From contig NZ_BJYT01000025.1 of NCBI RefSeq assembly GCF_007991655.1, forward strand, positions 1 through 64,000: a DNA stretch of 64,000 nucleotides, written 5' to 3'. The stretch is from Segetibacter aerophilus (GTDB lineage Bacteria > Bacteroidota > Bacteroidia > Chitinophagales > Chitinophagaceae). Below are positions 33,459 through 41,756 of this stretch, piece after piece. The notes under the pieces were generated by a model. The model saw only the letters and a program-made list of their open reading frames with translations. It was not told the DNA's origin and ran no database searches. The translations under genes and the position numbers were made by a program. Each line of letters begins with the position of its first letter. Positions within the stretch are counted from its first letter, which is position 1.

Positions 33459-34934
33459 ATGGAAGAAATTGTAGCAGAGATCAGCAATTTGTTTGAAGCT
33501 TTCAAAAAGGTGAAAGAGGATAGAATAGAAAAACTTCCACAGTCTGGCAGCGATAGAATTTATTTTAGAATTTACGCAGGAAACGACACCTTCATCGCCA
33601 CTTATAACATCAACATAAGAGAGAACGAGACGTTTTTTTATTTTTCTCAACACTTCAAAAAAGCCGGATTGCCAATGCCCACGATTTACTCTGTTAATGA
33701 AGAAAAAACAATTTACTTACAGGAAGATTTAGGGACCGAAAGCTTACTTGATGAGCTGGAAAAAAATGGCCATAACGATTACACTTATAGTTTATACCAG
33801 GAGACTTTGAGGCAATTGGCGAAAGTGCAAATCAACGGTGACGAGGGACTTGATTACGAGCGATGTTTAACGGCAAAAGAGTTTGGCAAGCAGGCTATTT
33901 TAAGTGATCTGTTATATTTCAAATACTACTTCGTAGATACCTTAAAAGTTCCTTACGATAAACAAGCGATGCTCGACGATTTTGAAACGCTGAGCTCTTT
34001 CCTTGACAATAGCAGCCAGAAGTATTTCTTGTTTAGAGATTTTCAGAGCCGCAATGTGATTGTAAACAACAACAAGGTTCATTTTATCGATTTTCAGGGC
34101 GGGATGAAGGGCGCGTTGCAATACGATGTTGCGTCGCTTCTTTGGCAGGCTAAGGCGAACCTGAGCGAAGATTGGAAGGATAAATTGCTCGTTGGTTATA
34201 TTGACGAAGTAGAGCTTTTGCTAAATAAGCAAATCGATCGTCAAATGTTTTTAAGCCAGTACAATGGGTATGTGCTGATACGGTTGTTACAAGTTTTAGG
34301 CGCGTATGGTTTTAGGGGATTATTTGAGCGAAAGGCTCACTTTTTAACCAGCATCCCGCTTGCCCTGCGCAACCTTAGGTATTTTATGGAGAACAAACAG
34401 GTCGGTTTAGAAACTCCTGAGTTTGACAAAATTCTTAAGCTGGTAGTAAACGATGAAATCATTGCAAGATTTGAAACCGTTAAGGCTGATGAAAACACCC
34501 CGCTGGTGGTAAAGGTTTGCAGCTTCTCTTACAAAAGGCAACTACCTGTTGATGATTCAGAAAACGGGGGCGGTTTTTTATTTGACATGCGTGGCATTTT
34601 AAATCCTGGCAGGTTTCCTGAGTATAAATCTCTTACGGGACGTGACAAAGAGGTGAAAGATTTTCTTGAGCAAAAAACGAGAATTACAGACTTTTTAAAC
34701 AGTGTTTTCGATATTATCGACATTTCGGTTGAGGATTATATAAAGAGAGGATTTTCAAGTTTGATGGTTGGTTTTGGCTGCACCGGCGGTCAGCATAGAA
34801 GTGTGTATGCAGCAGATGCTTTGGCCAGGCACCTCAAGAATAAATTTGGTGTAAAGGTCGAGCTGTCGCACCTCGTACAGGATGCAAAAAACTGGATAAA
34901 TGGGCCGGAAGTCACTGCTTTGGTAACTCAATAA
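33459..34934 (+). CDS. AmgK-like sugar kinase fused to RapZ C-terminal domain
   Basis: A 491-residue two-domain protein. Residues about 10-330 are an aminoglycoside-phosphotransferase-fold kinase: catalytic Asp193 in FRDFQSRNVIV and metal Asp211 in FIDFQGG. This is the AmgK type, which phosphorylates anomeric MurNAc/GlcNAc in peptidoglycan recycling. Residues about 350-475 match the C-terminal half of RapZ, with CSFSYKRQLP, FLFDMRGILNPGR, LTGRDKEV and GFGCTGGQHRSVYAADALA; in E. coli that half senses glucosamine-6-phosphate. A MurU-like gene follows 34 bases later, which supports an anomeric kinase plus uridylyltransferase pair. The kinase substrate is inferred. Confidence 0.83.
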   Translation: MEEIVAEISNLFEAFKKVKEDRIEKLPQSGSDRIYFRIYAGNDTFIATYNINIRENETFFYFSQHFKKAGLPMPTIYSVNEEKTIYLQEDLGTESLLDELEKNGHNDYTYSLYQETLRQLAKVQINGDEGLDYERCLTAKEFGKQAILSDLLYFKYYFVDTLKVPYDKQAMLDDFETLSSFLDNSSQKYFLFRDFQSRNVIVNNNKVHFIDFQGGMKGALQYDVASLLWQAKANLSEDWKDKLLVGYIDEVELLLNKQIDRQMFLSQYNGYVLIRLLQVLGAYGFRGLFERKAHFLTSIPLALRNLRYFMENKQVGLETPEFDKILKLVVNDEIIARFETVKADENTPLVVKVCSFSYKRQLPVDDSENGGGFLFDMRGILNPGRFPEYKSLTGRDKEVKDFLEQKTRITDFLNSVFDIIDISVEDYIKRGFSSLMVGFGCTGGQHRSVYAADALARHLKNKFGVKVELSHLVQDAKNWINGPEVTALVTQ

Positions 34935-34968
34935 CCCGATTAATTTCTTTGACGCCTAAGTTAAAAAG

Positions 34969-35751
34969 ATGACTGTAGAAGGTAAACCTCTTGAAGCCGG
35001 TTCGAATATAAAAGGGCAAAAGACTGTGACTAAAGCTATGATATTGGCTGCAGGAGTAGGCAGCCGACTTAAACCCTGGACCGACTTTCATCCCAAAGCT
35101 TTGGCTCTTATTCATGGCAAAAGTCTATTACAACGAAATGTCGAATACCTGCAGCGTTACGGCATTAAAGACGTGGTTGTCAACGTTCATCATTTTGCAG
35201 AGCAGATCATTGATGCAATCACAAAAAACCATGGATGGGGCAGCAATATTACAATAAGCGATGAGACCGAGAAGGTGCTTGAAACAGGCGGCGGATTATT
35301 AAAAGCTGCAGGGTATTTAAACGAGACAAATCCGATTGTCTTAATGAATGTTGACATACTTACCGAGTTAAACCTGGAGGCAATGATTGGCTATCACCAG
35401 GAAAAAAAACCTTTGGCAACCCTTGCTACCACCGATCGCACAACAAGCCGCTACTTTTTATTTGATGAAGGAAATAACTTATGCGGATGGCGAAATGTAC
35501 ATACCGGGGAAGAAAGAGTGGCGCAAGCTTTAAAGGGAAATGAGGCACAAAAGGCTTTTAGCGGAATTCATATCATCGAGCCAAAAATCTTCTCCTTCAT
35601 TTCTCAACAGGGAAAGTTTTCGATGGTAGACGTTTACCTCGATTTGATGAAGGAACACACCATTAAATCTTTCGATCACTCTGACGCAAGATTGATAGAT
35701 GTAGGCAAGCCTGACAGTATTGCAAAAGCCGAGGTGATGTTTGCTGTTTAA
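34969..35751 (+). CDS. Sugar-1-phosphate nucleotidyltransferase, MurU-like
   Basis: A 260-residue nucleotidyltransferase. The active-site motif is ILAAGVGSRLKPWTDFHPKA, and VLMNVDIL supplies the metal Asp. The closing motif FSGIHIIEPKIFSFI and LIDVGKPDSIAKAE fit the MurU / GlmU-like family. Its place directly after the AmgK-like kinase suggests that it makes UDP-MurNAc or UDP-GlcNAc from the sugar-1-phosphate, the short cut that skips MurA/MurB and fosfomycin inhibition. The first about 23 residues precede the motif and are not conserved-looking; the true start may be the Met (CTATGATATTGG at 35038), giving MILAAGVGS. Confidence 0.8.
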   Translation: MTVEGKPLEAGSNIKGQKTVTKAMILAAGVGSRLKPWTDFHPKALALIHGKSLLQRNVEYLQRYGIKDVVVNVHHFAEQIIDAITKNHGWGSNITISDETEKVLETGGGLLKAAGYLNETNPIVLMNVDILTELNLEAMIGYHQEKKPLATLATTDRTTSRYFLFDEGNNLCGWRNVHTGEERVAQALKGNEAQKAFSGIHIIEPKIFSFISQQGKFSMVDVYLDLMKEHTIKSFDHSDARLIDVGKPDSIAKAEVMFAV

Positions 35752-35799
35752 GAATGTTTTGTTCTTTTGTCCAAGCGATAGAGCCCTGATTAATCTTTT

Positions 35800-35814
35800 G
35801 TTGCGTCGCAGTAC
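35800..35814 (-). repeat. Intergenic repeat core with GTAC
   Basis: The minus strand reads CGTACTGCGACGCAAC. The core and a GTAC remain but the AAGAG between them is lost. It lies between the convergent MurU-like and DUF5009 genes (35752-35892), where no other terminator was found. Confidence 0.65.
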
Positions 35815-35892
35815 GTTCGTCGGTTGTACTGCTATTTTGCTTTTAGCATGTTTTGCTTCAGCTCCCCTACTCGCAAGCCCGCTACTTACTTC

Positions 35893-37044
35893 TTACACTT
35901 TTATATAAATTTTCCTTTTATTCAATAAGTAGGCTATAGACCAATAAAAAGCCACCATGCAGAGCGCATAAATTAAAGAGCCAAGTTTTAGATTTTCGCT
36001 GATAGGTTTACAAACATGTTGGTAGAACCACGCAAATGACGAGATGTACACCGGCTTACCTTGTTCATCAAGATGATCTGTCCATCTTATCAATGCAATA
36101 ATCCTTGGTAAGAATCCACTAAGAAAAAAGATAAACAGCGGGTTTTTTCCAAAGACATCAAAGAACCTACTCCATCCTCCCGTGGCATTTTTAAACTCGA
36201 TCAAATAAATAAAAAATGCTAAGACCATTAGTGCAAGCCCCGTGGTGTATAATACAAAGCTGCTTGTCCATATTTTCTTATTTATCGGGAATCCCATATC
36301 CCAGATAAACCCTACAAAAACAAGCAAAGCTCCGGCAAGAAATATGTGCGATAACATTTCCCATGTTTTACCTTTTTCCCTGATATACTTGCCTGCAAAA
36401 TAGCCTAACACCACTTGTACGATAGCTGCCGTTGCACTTGCCAAACCTTCGGGGTCAAAGGCAAGACCTTCTCCCTTATACATATGACTAACACCAAGAA
36501 TTGACTTGTCAACATCAGTACCAAAATATCCGGCAAGACTATAAGGATCGCCGCTTCTACCAAGCACAAAGCAAAGTAGCCAATAGCCAAGAAGCAAAAT
36601 GGCACTTAATAATATTGCACCTTTCTGCTTGAAGAAATATACGATCAGCGAGGCGAAAAAATAACAGATCGCTATTCGTTGCAGTACTCCCAGTATTCTT
36701 ATATTCTCCCATTGTTTAAAAACCAACGCATTCTCCTTCCACTGAATAAAAGGACTCCAGTTAAGAAAAATGCCTATTGCAAAAATTAACACAGTTCGCT
36801 TACACACCTTTCTTAAAAAGAAATTGGTTCCCTTCTCTTGGAAGCGAGGCACTACAAAAGCCATAGCATTACCAACTGCAAACAGAAAAAAAGGAAATAC
36901 CAGATCTGTTGGCGTACATCCGTGCCAGGTAGCATGTTCAAAAGGGGCATAGATATTAGCCCAGCTTCCAGGGTTGTTTACCAGTATCATTAAAGCGACA
37001 GTTGCTCCACGAAAAACATCCAGCGAGTAGTAGCGTTCCTTCAT
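35893..37044 (-). CDS. NagX/HGSNAT-like membrane acetyltransferase (DUF5009)
   Basis: A 383-residue membrane protein with about ten helices. The start, MKERYYSLDVFRGATVALM, and the conserved loop EHATWHGCTPTDLVFPFFLF are typical of the DUF5009 family. Its human relative HGSNAT moves an acetyl group from cytosolic acetyl-CoA to glucosamine on the far side of a membrane, and the loop His is the acceptor. In bacteria the NagX type is linked to amino-sugar use. The position near an AmgK/MurU pair agrees with that, though the gene is on the other strand. ATG 37044 is chosen because 37074 would add ten non-conserved residues. Confidence 0.82.
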   Translation of the reverse strand: MKERYYSLDVFRGATVALMILVNNPGSWANIYAPFEHATWHGCTPTDLVFPFFLFAVGNAMAFVVPRFQEKGTNFFLRKVCKRTVLIFAIGIFLNWSPFIQWKENALVFKQWENIRILGVLQRIAICYFFASLIVYFFKQKGAILLSAILLLGYWLLCFVLGRSGDPYSLAGYFGTDVDKSILGVSHMYKGEGLAFDPEGLASATAAIVQVVLGYFAGKYIREKGKTWEMLSHIFLAGALLVFVGFIWDMGFPINKKIWTSSFVLYTTGLALMVLAFFIYLIEFKNATGGWSRFFDVFGKNPLFIFFLSGFLPRIIALIRWTDHLDEQGKPVYISSFAWFYQHVCKPISENLKLGSLIYALCMVAFYWSIAYLLNKRKIYIKV

Positions 37045-37194
37045 GTAAAATAGATATGGCGTAAAATAAACCAATTTGGATTACTTATAGAGTTGGTCAA
37101 ATAGGAAAAGCAAGGCAGCGAAAACTTTTTTACAGTAGTCATTATTGCTTTTTATACAGATTTTAAAGATGATTATTGCTACTAATGGCTGCGC

Positions 37195-37308
37195 TATATT
37201 TGCCCGAAGAATGAATATTGAGACTTTATTGTACAAACTGTAGCCGATAAATTCCTTTTTTTGCTTCATTAGCTTGCCCAACAATTTGGGACTGAGAGGG
37301 CGAAGCTT
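37195..37308 (+). promoter_or_regulatory. Possible promoter and structured leader of the polysaccharide operon
   Basis: TATATTTG (37195-37202) is an exact -7 element, but no good -33 is seen. The spacer 37045-37371 holds nothing else but an RNA leader in front of rfbF. In it, CCCAA/TTGGG (37277-37290) and an overlapping outer stem AGCTTGCCC with GGGCGAAGCT (37271-37279 / 37298-37307) are mutually exclusive hairpins, which would be compatible with attenuation. There is no long U-run, so this is weak. Confidence 0.35.
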
Positions 37309-37371
37309 TGTTGATAGTAATGCATTGCAATTTGTGATCAGATTTATCCTTTCAACTATGAGACAGCATTC

Positions 37372-38142
37372 ATGAAAGTAGTATTGCTAGCTGGCGGCCT
37401 TGGCACCAGGCTTTCAGAAGAAACCTCTATCCGGCCAAAACCAATGGTTGAGATTGGAGGTATGCCGATTTTATGGCATATCATGAAGATTTACTCCGCT
37501 CATGGTTTCAATGATTTTATTGTGTGTTTAGGATATAAGGGATATGTGATAAAGGAATATTTCGCCAATTATTTCCTTCACAAATCTGACGTGACTATTG
37601 ACCTATCTAATAATTCAGTGCATGTTCATGATTCGCAAGCAGAACCATGGAAGATTACATTGGTTGATACAGGTAATGAAACAATGACCGGCGGCCGTAT
37701 TAAACGAATTCAACCTCACGTAGAAAATGAAGATTTTCTGCTGACCTACGGAGACGGGGTTAGCGATGTTAACCTTACCGAATTGGTAGCTTTTCACAAG
37801 AATGCAAATAAATTGATTACTGTAACTGCAGTGCAGCCCTCTGGTAAGTTCGGTGCATTAAACATTGACCAAAATAAGCTCGTAAACACATTTACTGAAA
37901 AGCCAAAAGGCGACGGTTCATGGATTAATGGGGGCTTTTTCGTCTGCCGCCCGGGAGTATTTAACTATATAAAAAACGACCGTACTGTTTGGGAAAAAGA
38001 ACCACTTGAGCAGATAGCATCTGAAGGCCAGATGCAGGCCTACAAGCATCATGGTTTTTGGAGACCTATGGACACGTTGAAAGACAAGCACGACCTGAAC
38101 GAAATGTGGGACGGTAATACAGCTAATTGGAAAATCTGGTAA
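37372..38142 (+). CDS. rfbF: Glucose-1-phosphate cytidylyltransferase
   Basis: A 256-residue enzyme that makes CDP-glucose from CTP and glucose-1-phosphate. The N-terminal LAGGLGTRLSEETSIRPKP is the nucleotide-binding signature of RfbF, and LTYGDGVSDVNL holds the metal-binding Asp. The C-terminus (WRPMDTLKDKHDLNEMW) is typical. It is the first gene of the polysaccharide operon, and rfbG follows after three bases, so the two are tightly coupled. The product feeds CDP-glucose 4,6-dehydratase. Length agrees with the family, and no anomaly is seen. Confidence 0.94.
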   Translation: MKVVLLAGGLGTRLSEETSIRPKPMVEIGGMPILWHIMKIYSAHGFNDFIVCLGYKGYVIKEYFANYFLHKSDVTIDLSNNSVHVHDSQAEPWKITLVDTGNETMTGGRIKRIQPHVENEDFLLTYGDGVSDVNLTELVAFHKNANKLITVTAVQPSGKFGALNIDQNKLVNTFTEKPKGDGSWINGGFFVCRPGVFNYIKNDRTVWEKEPLEQIASEGQMQAYKHHGFWRPMDTLKDKHDLNEMWDGNTANWKIW

Positions 38143-38145
38143 AAA

Positions 38146-39237
38146 ATGTTCGATACCTTCAAACAAACATACCAGGGAAAAAGGATCTTTTTAACAGGCC
38201 ATACGGGCTTCAAAGGGTCGTGGCTGCTGAAAATATTAACAGCATTAGGAGCAGAAGTAAAAGGGTACGCGCTTCCGCCCATTACTAAAAACGATCTATA
38301 TAACTTAGTTAGCGGCGATACTCTTTGCCAGTCTATAATTGCTGATCTCCGTGACCGAGAGAGGTTAGCAAAAGAAATTACTGAATTTGAACCTGATTTT
38401 ATTTTTCATCTCGCAGCCCAACCGCTCGTTAGGCTTTCCTATAAAATACCCGCCGAAACCTTCGAAGTAAACGTAATTGGTACAGCAAACTTGCTGGACT
38501 CGGTACGAAAATTAAAAAAGCCTTGTAGCGTAGTATTAATAACCACTGATAAGGTTTATCAAAATAATGAGTGGGTTTATCCGTATCGGGAAAATGACTG
38601 GCTTGGCGGGTACGATCCATACAGCGCAAGTAAAGCTTGTAGCGAATTAGTGATTGATTCTTATAGAAATTCCTTCTTTAATGTAGCAGAATATTCAAAG
38701 AATCTGAAAGGTGTTGCTGTAGCAAGAGCAGGCAATGTAATTGGTGGTGGCGATTGGTCGCAAGACCGGCTAGTGCCTGATATAGCAAGGTCGCTTGGGT
38801 CGGGTGAGAAAATTAAAGTTCGCAATCCTTCCTCCATACGCCCGTGGCAGCACGTGCTTGAGCCTTTAGTAGGTTATCTTGAGTTAGGAAGGAAACTGTT
38901 TTTTCATCCACAACAATTTTCACAGGCCTATAATTTTGGTCCCTTATCAGGCGACTCTCTTTCGGTACAAACGATTGTAGATCTTTCAATAAAAATCTGG
39001 GGAACAGGCGGGTCTGAAACTCTTAATGTTGTTGGAGAACCACATGAAGCAGGCCTGCTTAAATTAGACATTAGTAAAGCAACGACCGAGCTTGGTTGGC
39101 AACCTAAATGGAATGCAACGGAAGCTATAAGACAAACGATAGATTGGTATAAAACATTTTTCTCGTCTCCTGAGACTATTCATTCATTTACTGACGCCCA
39201 GGTAAATCAGTACCTTAATGATCAGGCAAAAGACTAA
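38146..39237 (+). CDS. rfbG: CDP-glucose 4,6-dehydratase
   Basis: A 363-residue short-chain dehydrogenase. NAD is bound by FLTGHTGFKGSWLLKIL; the catalytic Tyr-Lys pair is in YDPYSASKACSELV; VALARAGNVIGGGDWS-like residues are seen as VAVARAGNVIGGGDWS with RLVPDIARS, which mark CDP-glucose dehydratases. The product is CDP-4-keto-6-deoxy-D-glucose, the common precursor for 3,6-dideoxy, branched and methylated sugars. The usual next enzyme RfbH (3-dehydrase) is absent, so the 3-deoxy route is not followed here; an epimerase and a split transketolase are next. Confidence 0.93.
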   Translation: MFDTFKQTYQGKRIFLTGHTGFKGSWLLKILTALGAEVKGYALPPITKNDLYNLVSGDTLCQSIIADLRDRERLAKEITEFEPDFIFHLAAQPLVRLSYKIPAETFEVNVIGTANLLDSVRKLKKPCSVVLITTDKVYQNNEWVYPYRENDWLGGYDPYSASKACSELVIDSYRNSFFNVAEYSKNLKGVAVARAGNVIGGGDWSQDRLVPDIARSLGSGEKIKVRNPSSIRPWQHVLEPLVGYLELGRKLFFHPQQFSQAYNFGPLSGDSLSVQTIVDLSIKIWGTGGSETLNVVGEPHEAGLLKLDISKATTELGWQPKWNATEAIRQTIDWYKTFFSSPETIHSFTDAQVNQYLNDQAKD

Positions 39238-39251
39238 CAAAATTTATTAGC

Positions 39252-40016
39252 ATGCGACCAGAAGAAATTCAGGCAAACTTGGCTAACCACACTGCAAAGG
39301 AGATTGAACTCTTTTCCGAATATGGAAAGTTTTTTGATGGTTCACCTCTTTCAGTGTCTTCTAAACTTCAAAACTTTTCCAAGTACATAAGGAGGCAAGA
39401 CCTCTCGCGATTTCTGGCTAAGCACGAACTGTTCAAGTTACAGCTAAACCTCCCTGGTTCTATTGTTGAGTGTGGCTGTTTTCAAGGTGGGGGTACTCTT
39501 GCATTTGCTCAACTATCTGCTATTTACGAACCCTATAACCATACACGAAAAATTATAGGTTTTGACTCATTTGCCGGTTTTCCAGAAGTATCGGAAAAAG
39601 ATAAAAACCTTCATCGCAGCTATGCAAAAGGTGACTTGAAAGTGTATGAGGGCATTGAGGAAGAAATCACACAGGCGATCGATTTGTACGATAAAAACAG
39701 GCCTCTTAATCACCTGCCTAAAATAGAATTGGTAAAAGGAGACGCTTTAGTAGAGATACCAAATTTTATACATCGAAATCAGCATTTAATAGTAAGCATG
39801 CTGTATCTCGATTTCGATATTTATGAGCCCACAAAATTGGCGCTTGAGCAAATAGTGCCGAGAATGCCCAAAGGTGCTGTACTCGCTTTTGATGAGTTGA
39901 ACGCAAAAGTTTTTCCCGGTGAAACAGTTGCTTTGTTGGAGACGTTGGGAATAAAAAACGTTGCCCTACGTAAGACAATGTTTGATGCCTACATTTCATA
40001 TGCTATTATCGAGTAG
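39252..40016 (+). CDS. TylF/MycF-type sugar O-methyltransferase
   Basis: A 254-residue SAM- and Mg-dependent methyltransferase of the TylF/MycF group. The SAM-binding part is GSIVECGCFQGGGTLAFAQ and IIGFDSFAGFPEV; metal-site acids appear in LYLDFDIYEPTKLAL and VLAFDEL. Related enzymes methylate sugar hydroxyls, e.g. in macrolide biosynthesis. In this operon it could methylate the CDP-sugar or the glycan. It follows rfbG after 14 bases. A second TylF-like gene lies at 51502 on the opposite strand. Confidence 0.86.
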   Translation: MRPEEIQANLANHTAKEIELFSEYGKFFDGSPLSVSSKLQNFSKYIRRQDLSRFLAKHELFKLQLNLPGSIVECGCFQGGGTLAFAQLSAIYEPYNHTRKIIGFDSFAGFPEVSEKDKNLHRSYAKGDLKVYEGIEEEITQAIDLYDKNRPLNHLPKIELVKGDALVEIPNFIHRNQHLIVSMLYLDFDIYEPTKLALEQIVPRMPKGAVLAFDELNAKVFPGETVALLETLGIKNVALRKTMFDAYISYAIIE

Positions 40017-40023
40017 TCGTTAG

Positions 40024-40950
40024 ATGAGCAAGGTTTTGATAAGCGGAGTGAGCGGCTTTCTAGGTTCTTACATAGCTGAAAGGTTACTACGTGATGGTAA
40101 TGAAGTTATTGGTCTGAAACGTTCAACTTCTAACTTATTCAGATGTGAGAACTTTGTGGAGCAAGTCGTTTGGATAAACGTAGATGAGACTAATTGGAAA
40201 CAACAAGTCCTTAAACTTGGACCTGACATCATCATTCATTCAGCTTGGTCAGGTGTAAGTGCAGATAAAAGAGTTGCATGGAAAGAGCAGCTTAGCAACC
40301 TGGAAATGGTTTTAGACTTGTTAGAATTAGGAGCTGAATTAAAAATTTCAAAATTCATGGGCCTCGGGTCGCAAGCGGAATACGGAACCTTTTCTGGTAA
40401 GGTGGATGAAAGCTATTCCGCCAATCCTAATACAGCATATGGCGCAGTTAAGTTAATGGCTTCTACCTTGGCGAAAAGTTTCTGCGAAGCGAGTAACATT
40501 AACTGGTATTGGTTAAGACTATTTCCAATGTTTGGCGAGAAGGAAGATCAAAATTGGCTGATCCCTTCTGTAATTAAATCTATACTGGATAAAAAAAGTA
40601 TGGATTTGACCCCAGGTATGCAGAAGTACGCTTACTTATATGTCAAGGACTTTGCGGAATACGTGGCTATACTAATTGGCAAAAACTTAAGCTCTACTGC
40701 GGCCGGTGTCTATAACATTTCCTCTGATAGAGCGATTACATTGAAAGAGCTAATTGAAAAGATAAGAGATCGTATCGATGCGAGTGTTACATTAAACTTC
40801 GGAGCACTGCCTTATAGGTCTTATCAATCAATGCATCTTGAAGGTGATATGTCTAAATTTAATTCCACTATCGAAAGGATCAAGTTGACTGATTTCGACA
40901 AGGCGTTATATCAGACAATTGATTACTACATAAACAAAGCACACCACTGA
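40024..40950 (+). CDS. NAD-dependent sugar epimerase/reductase
   Basis: A 308-residue extended short-chain dehydrogenase. The coenzyme motif is ISGVSGFLGSYIAERLL; the catalytic Tyr-Lys is in NTAYGAVKLMA. The domain order fits NAD(P)-dependent epimerases/4-reductases that act on CDP- or GDP-keto sugars. In this operon the likely job is reduction or epimerisation of the 4-keto intermediate; the specific reaction is inferred. The stop and the next ATG overlap in TGATG, so translation is coupled with the transketolase N-subunit. Confidence 0.84.
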   Translation: MSKVLISGVSGFLGSYIAERLLRDGNEVIGLKRSTSNLFRCENFVEQVVWINVDETNWKQQVLKLGPDIIIHSAWSGVSADKRVAWKEQLSNLEMVLDLLELGAELKISKFMGLGSQAEYGTFSGKVDESYSANPNTAYGAVKLMASTLAKSFCEASNINWYWLRLFPMFGEKEDQNWLIPSVIKSILDKKSMDLTPGMQKYAYLYVKDFAEYVAILIGKNLSSTAAGVYNISSDRAITLKELIEKIRDRIDASVTLNFGALPYRSYQSMHLEGDMSKFNSTIERIKLTDFDKALYQTIDYYINKAHH

Positions 40951-41756
40951 TGGATTCTAAGTCTCTTGCATTGCAGGTCCGTATGAAAGTGCTTGAGATG
41001 GTTCATCACGCAAATGCATCGCATGTAGGAGGCGCTTTTTCGATGGCTGACATTCTTGCTGTTTTATATAACGAAGTGCTTACCATAGATCCTCAACATC
41101 CTGGCGATCCTCATCGAGACCGGTTTTTTTTATCGAAAGGACATGCCTGCTCTGCCCTTTATGCAACATTGGGCTTACAAGGATTTTTCCCATTGGAACA
41201 GTTAGATACCTATGCAATGGACGGCAGCATGTTTTTGTCGCACACCAGCCACAAAATACCCGGTGTTGAAATTTCATCTGGTAGTTTGGGTCACGTGCTT
41301 TCTATTGCTACCGGTGTTGCTTTTGCTGCTAAACTTAAAAAGACAACTTTTAAAGTAGTCTGCCTGGTAAGCGATGGTGAATTAAATGAAGGATCAAATT
41401 GGGAACCTATTATGCTTGCACCGCAGCATAAGTTGGACAACCTTGTTTTGATAATTGACTACAATAAGATTCAAAGTCTGGGTTTTGTAAAAGATGTAAT
41501 TGACCTAGAGCCGCTACGGGCAAAATTCGAATCATTTCGCTGGGAAGTAGTAGAAATCGATGGACATAATCACGAGGAAATTACTGACACCGTAACTACA
41601 GTAAGCAACAATAAGAATGGTATACCTAAAGTTATTATAGCGCATACCATTAAAGGAAAAGGTGTCGATTATATGGAAAACACAATACTCTGGCATTACC
41701 GTTCTCCTAACATTGACCTTTATAATAATGCCCTTAAACAGCTTGGCACTACATGA
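40950..41756 (+). CDS. Transketolase-like protein, N-terminal (ThDP) subunit
   Basis: A 268-residue protein equal to the N-terminal third of transketolase. The thiamine diphosphate motif is visible as SDGELNEGSNWE with DYNK after a 30-residue gap; HVGGAFSMADILAVLY, FLSKGHACSALYA and HTSHKIPGVEISSGSLGHVLS are standard. It forms a two-component enzyme with the next gene, whose start overlaps its stop (ATGA). Such pairs transfer two-carbon units; inside a CDP-sugar operon they may build a branched sugar. The mechanism is inferred from context. Confidence 0.88.
   Translation: MDSKSLALQVRMKVLEMVHHANASHVGGAFSMADILAVLYNEVLTIDPQHPGDPHRDRFFLSKGHACSALYATLGLQGFFPLEQLDTYAMDGSMFLSHTSHKIPGVEISSGSLGHVLSIATGVAFAAKLKKTTFKVVCLVSDGELNEGSNWEPIMLAPQHKLDNLVLIIDYNKIQSLGFVKDVIDLEPLRAKFESFRWEVVEIDGHNHEEITDTVTTVSNNKNGIPKVIIAHTIKGKGVDYMENTILWHYRSPNIDLYNNALKQLGTT

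Noticed and set aside
34126-34136. GTTGCGTCGC inside the kinase/RapZ fusion gene, resembling the intergenic repeat
   Set aside because: It is in frame as Val-Ala-Ser of a conserved kinase segment and lacks the GTACAAG half, so it is chance.
37212-37244. Ten-codon frame (MNIETLLYKL) just after the -7 element before rfbF
   Set aside because: Too short to support as a leader peptide; no run of regulatory codons is seen.
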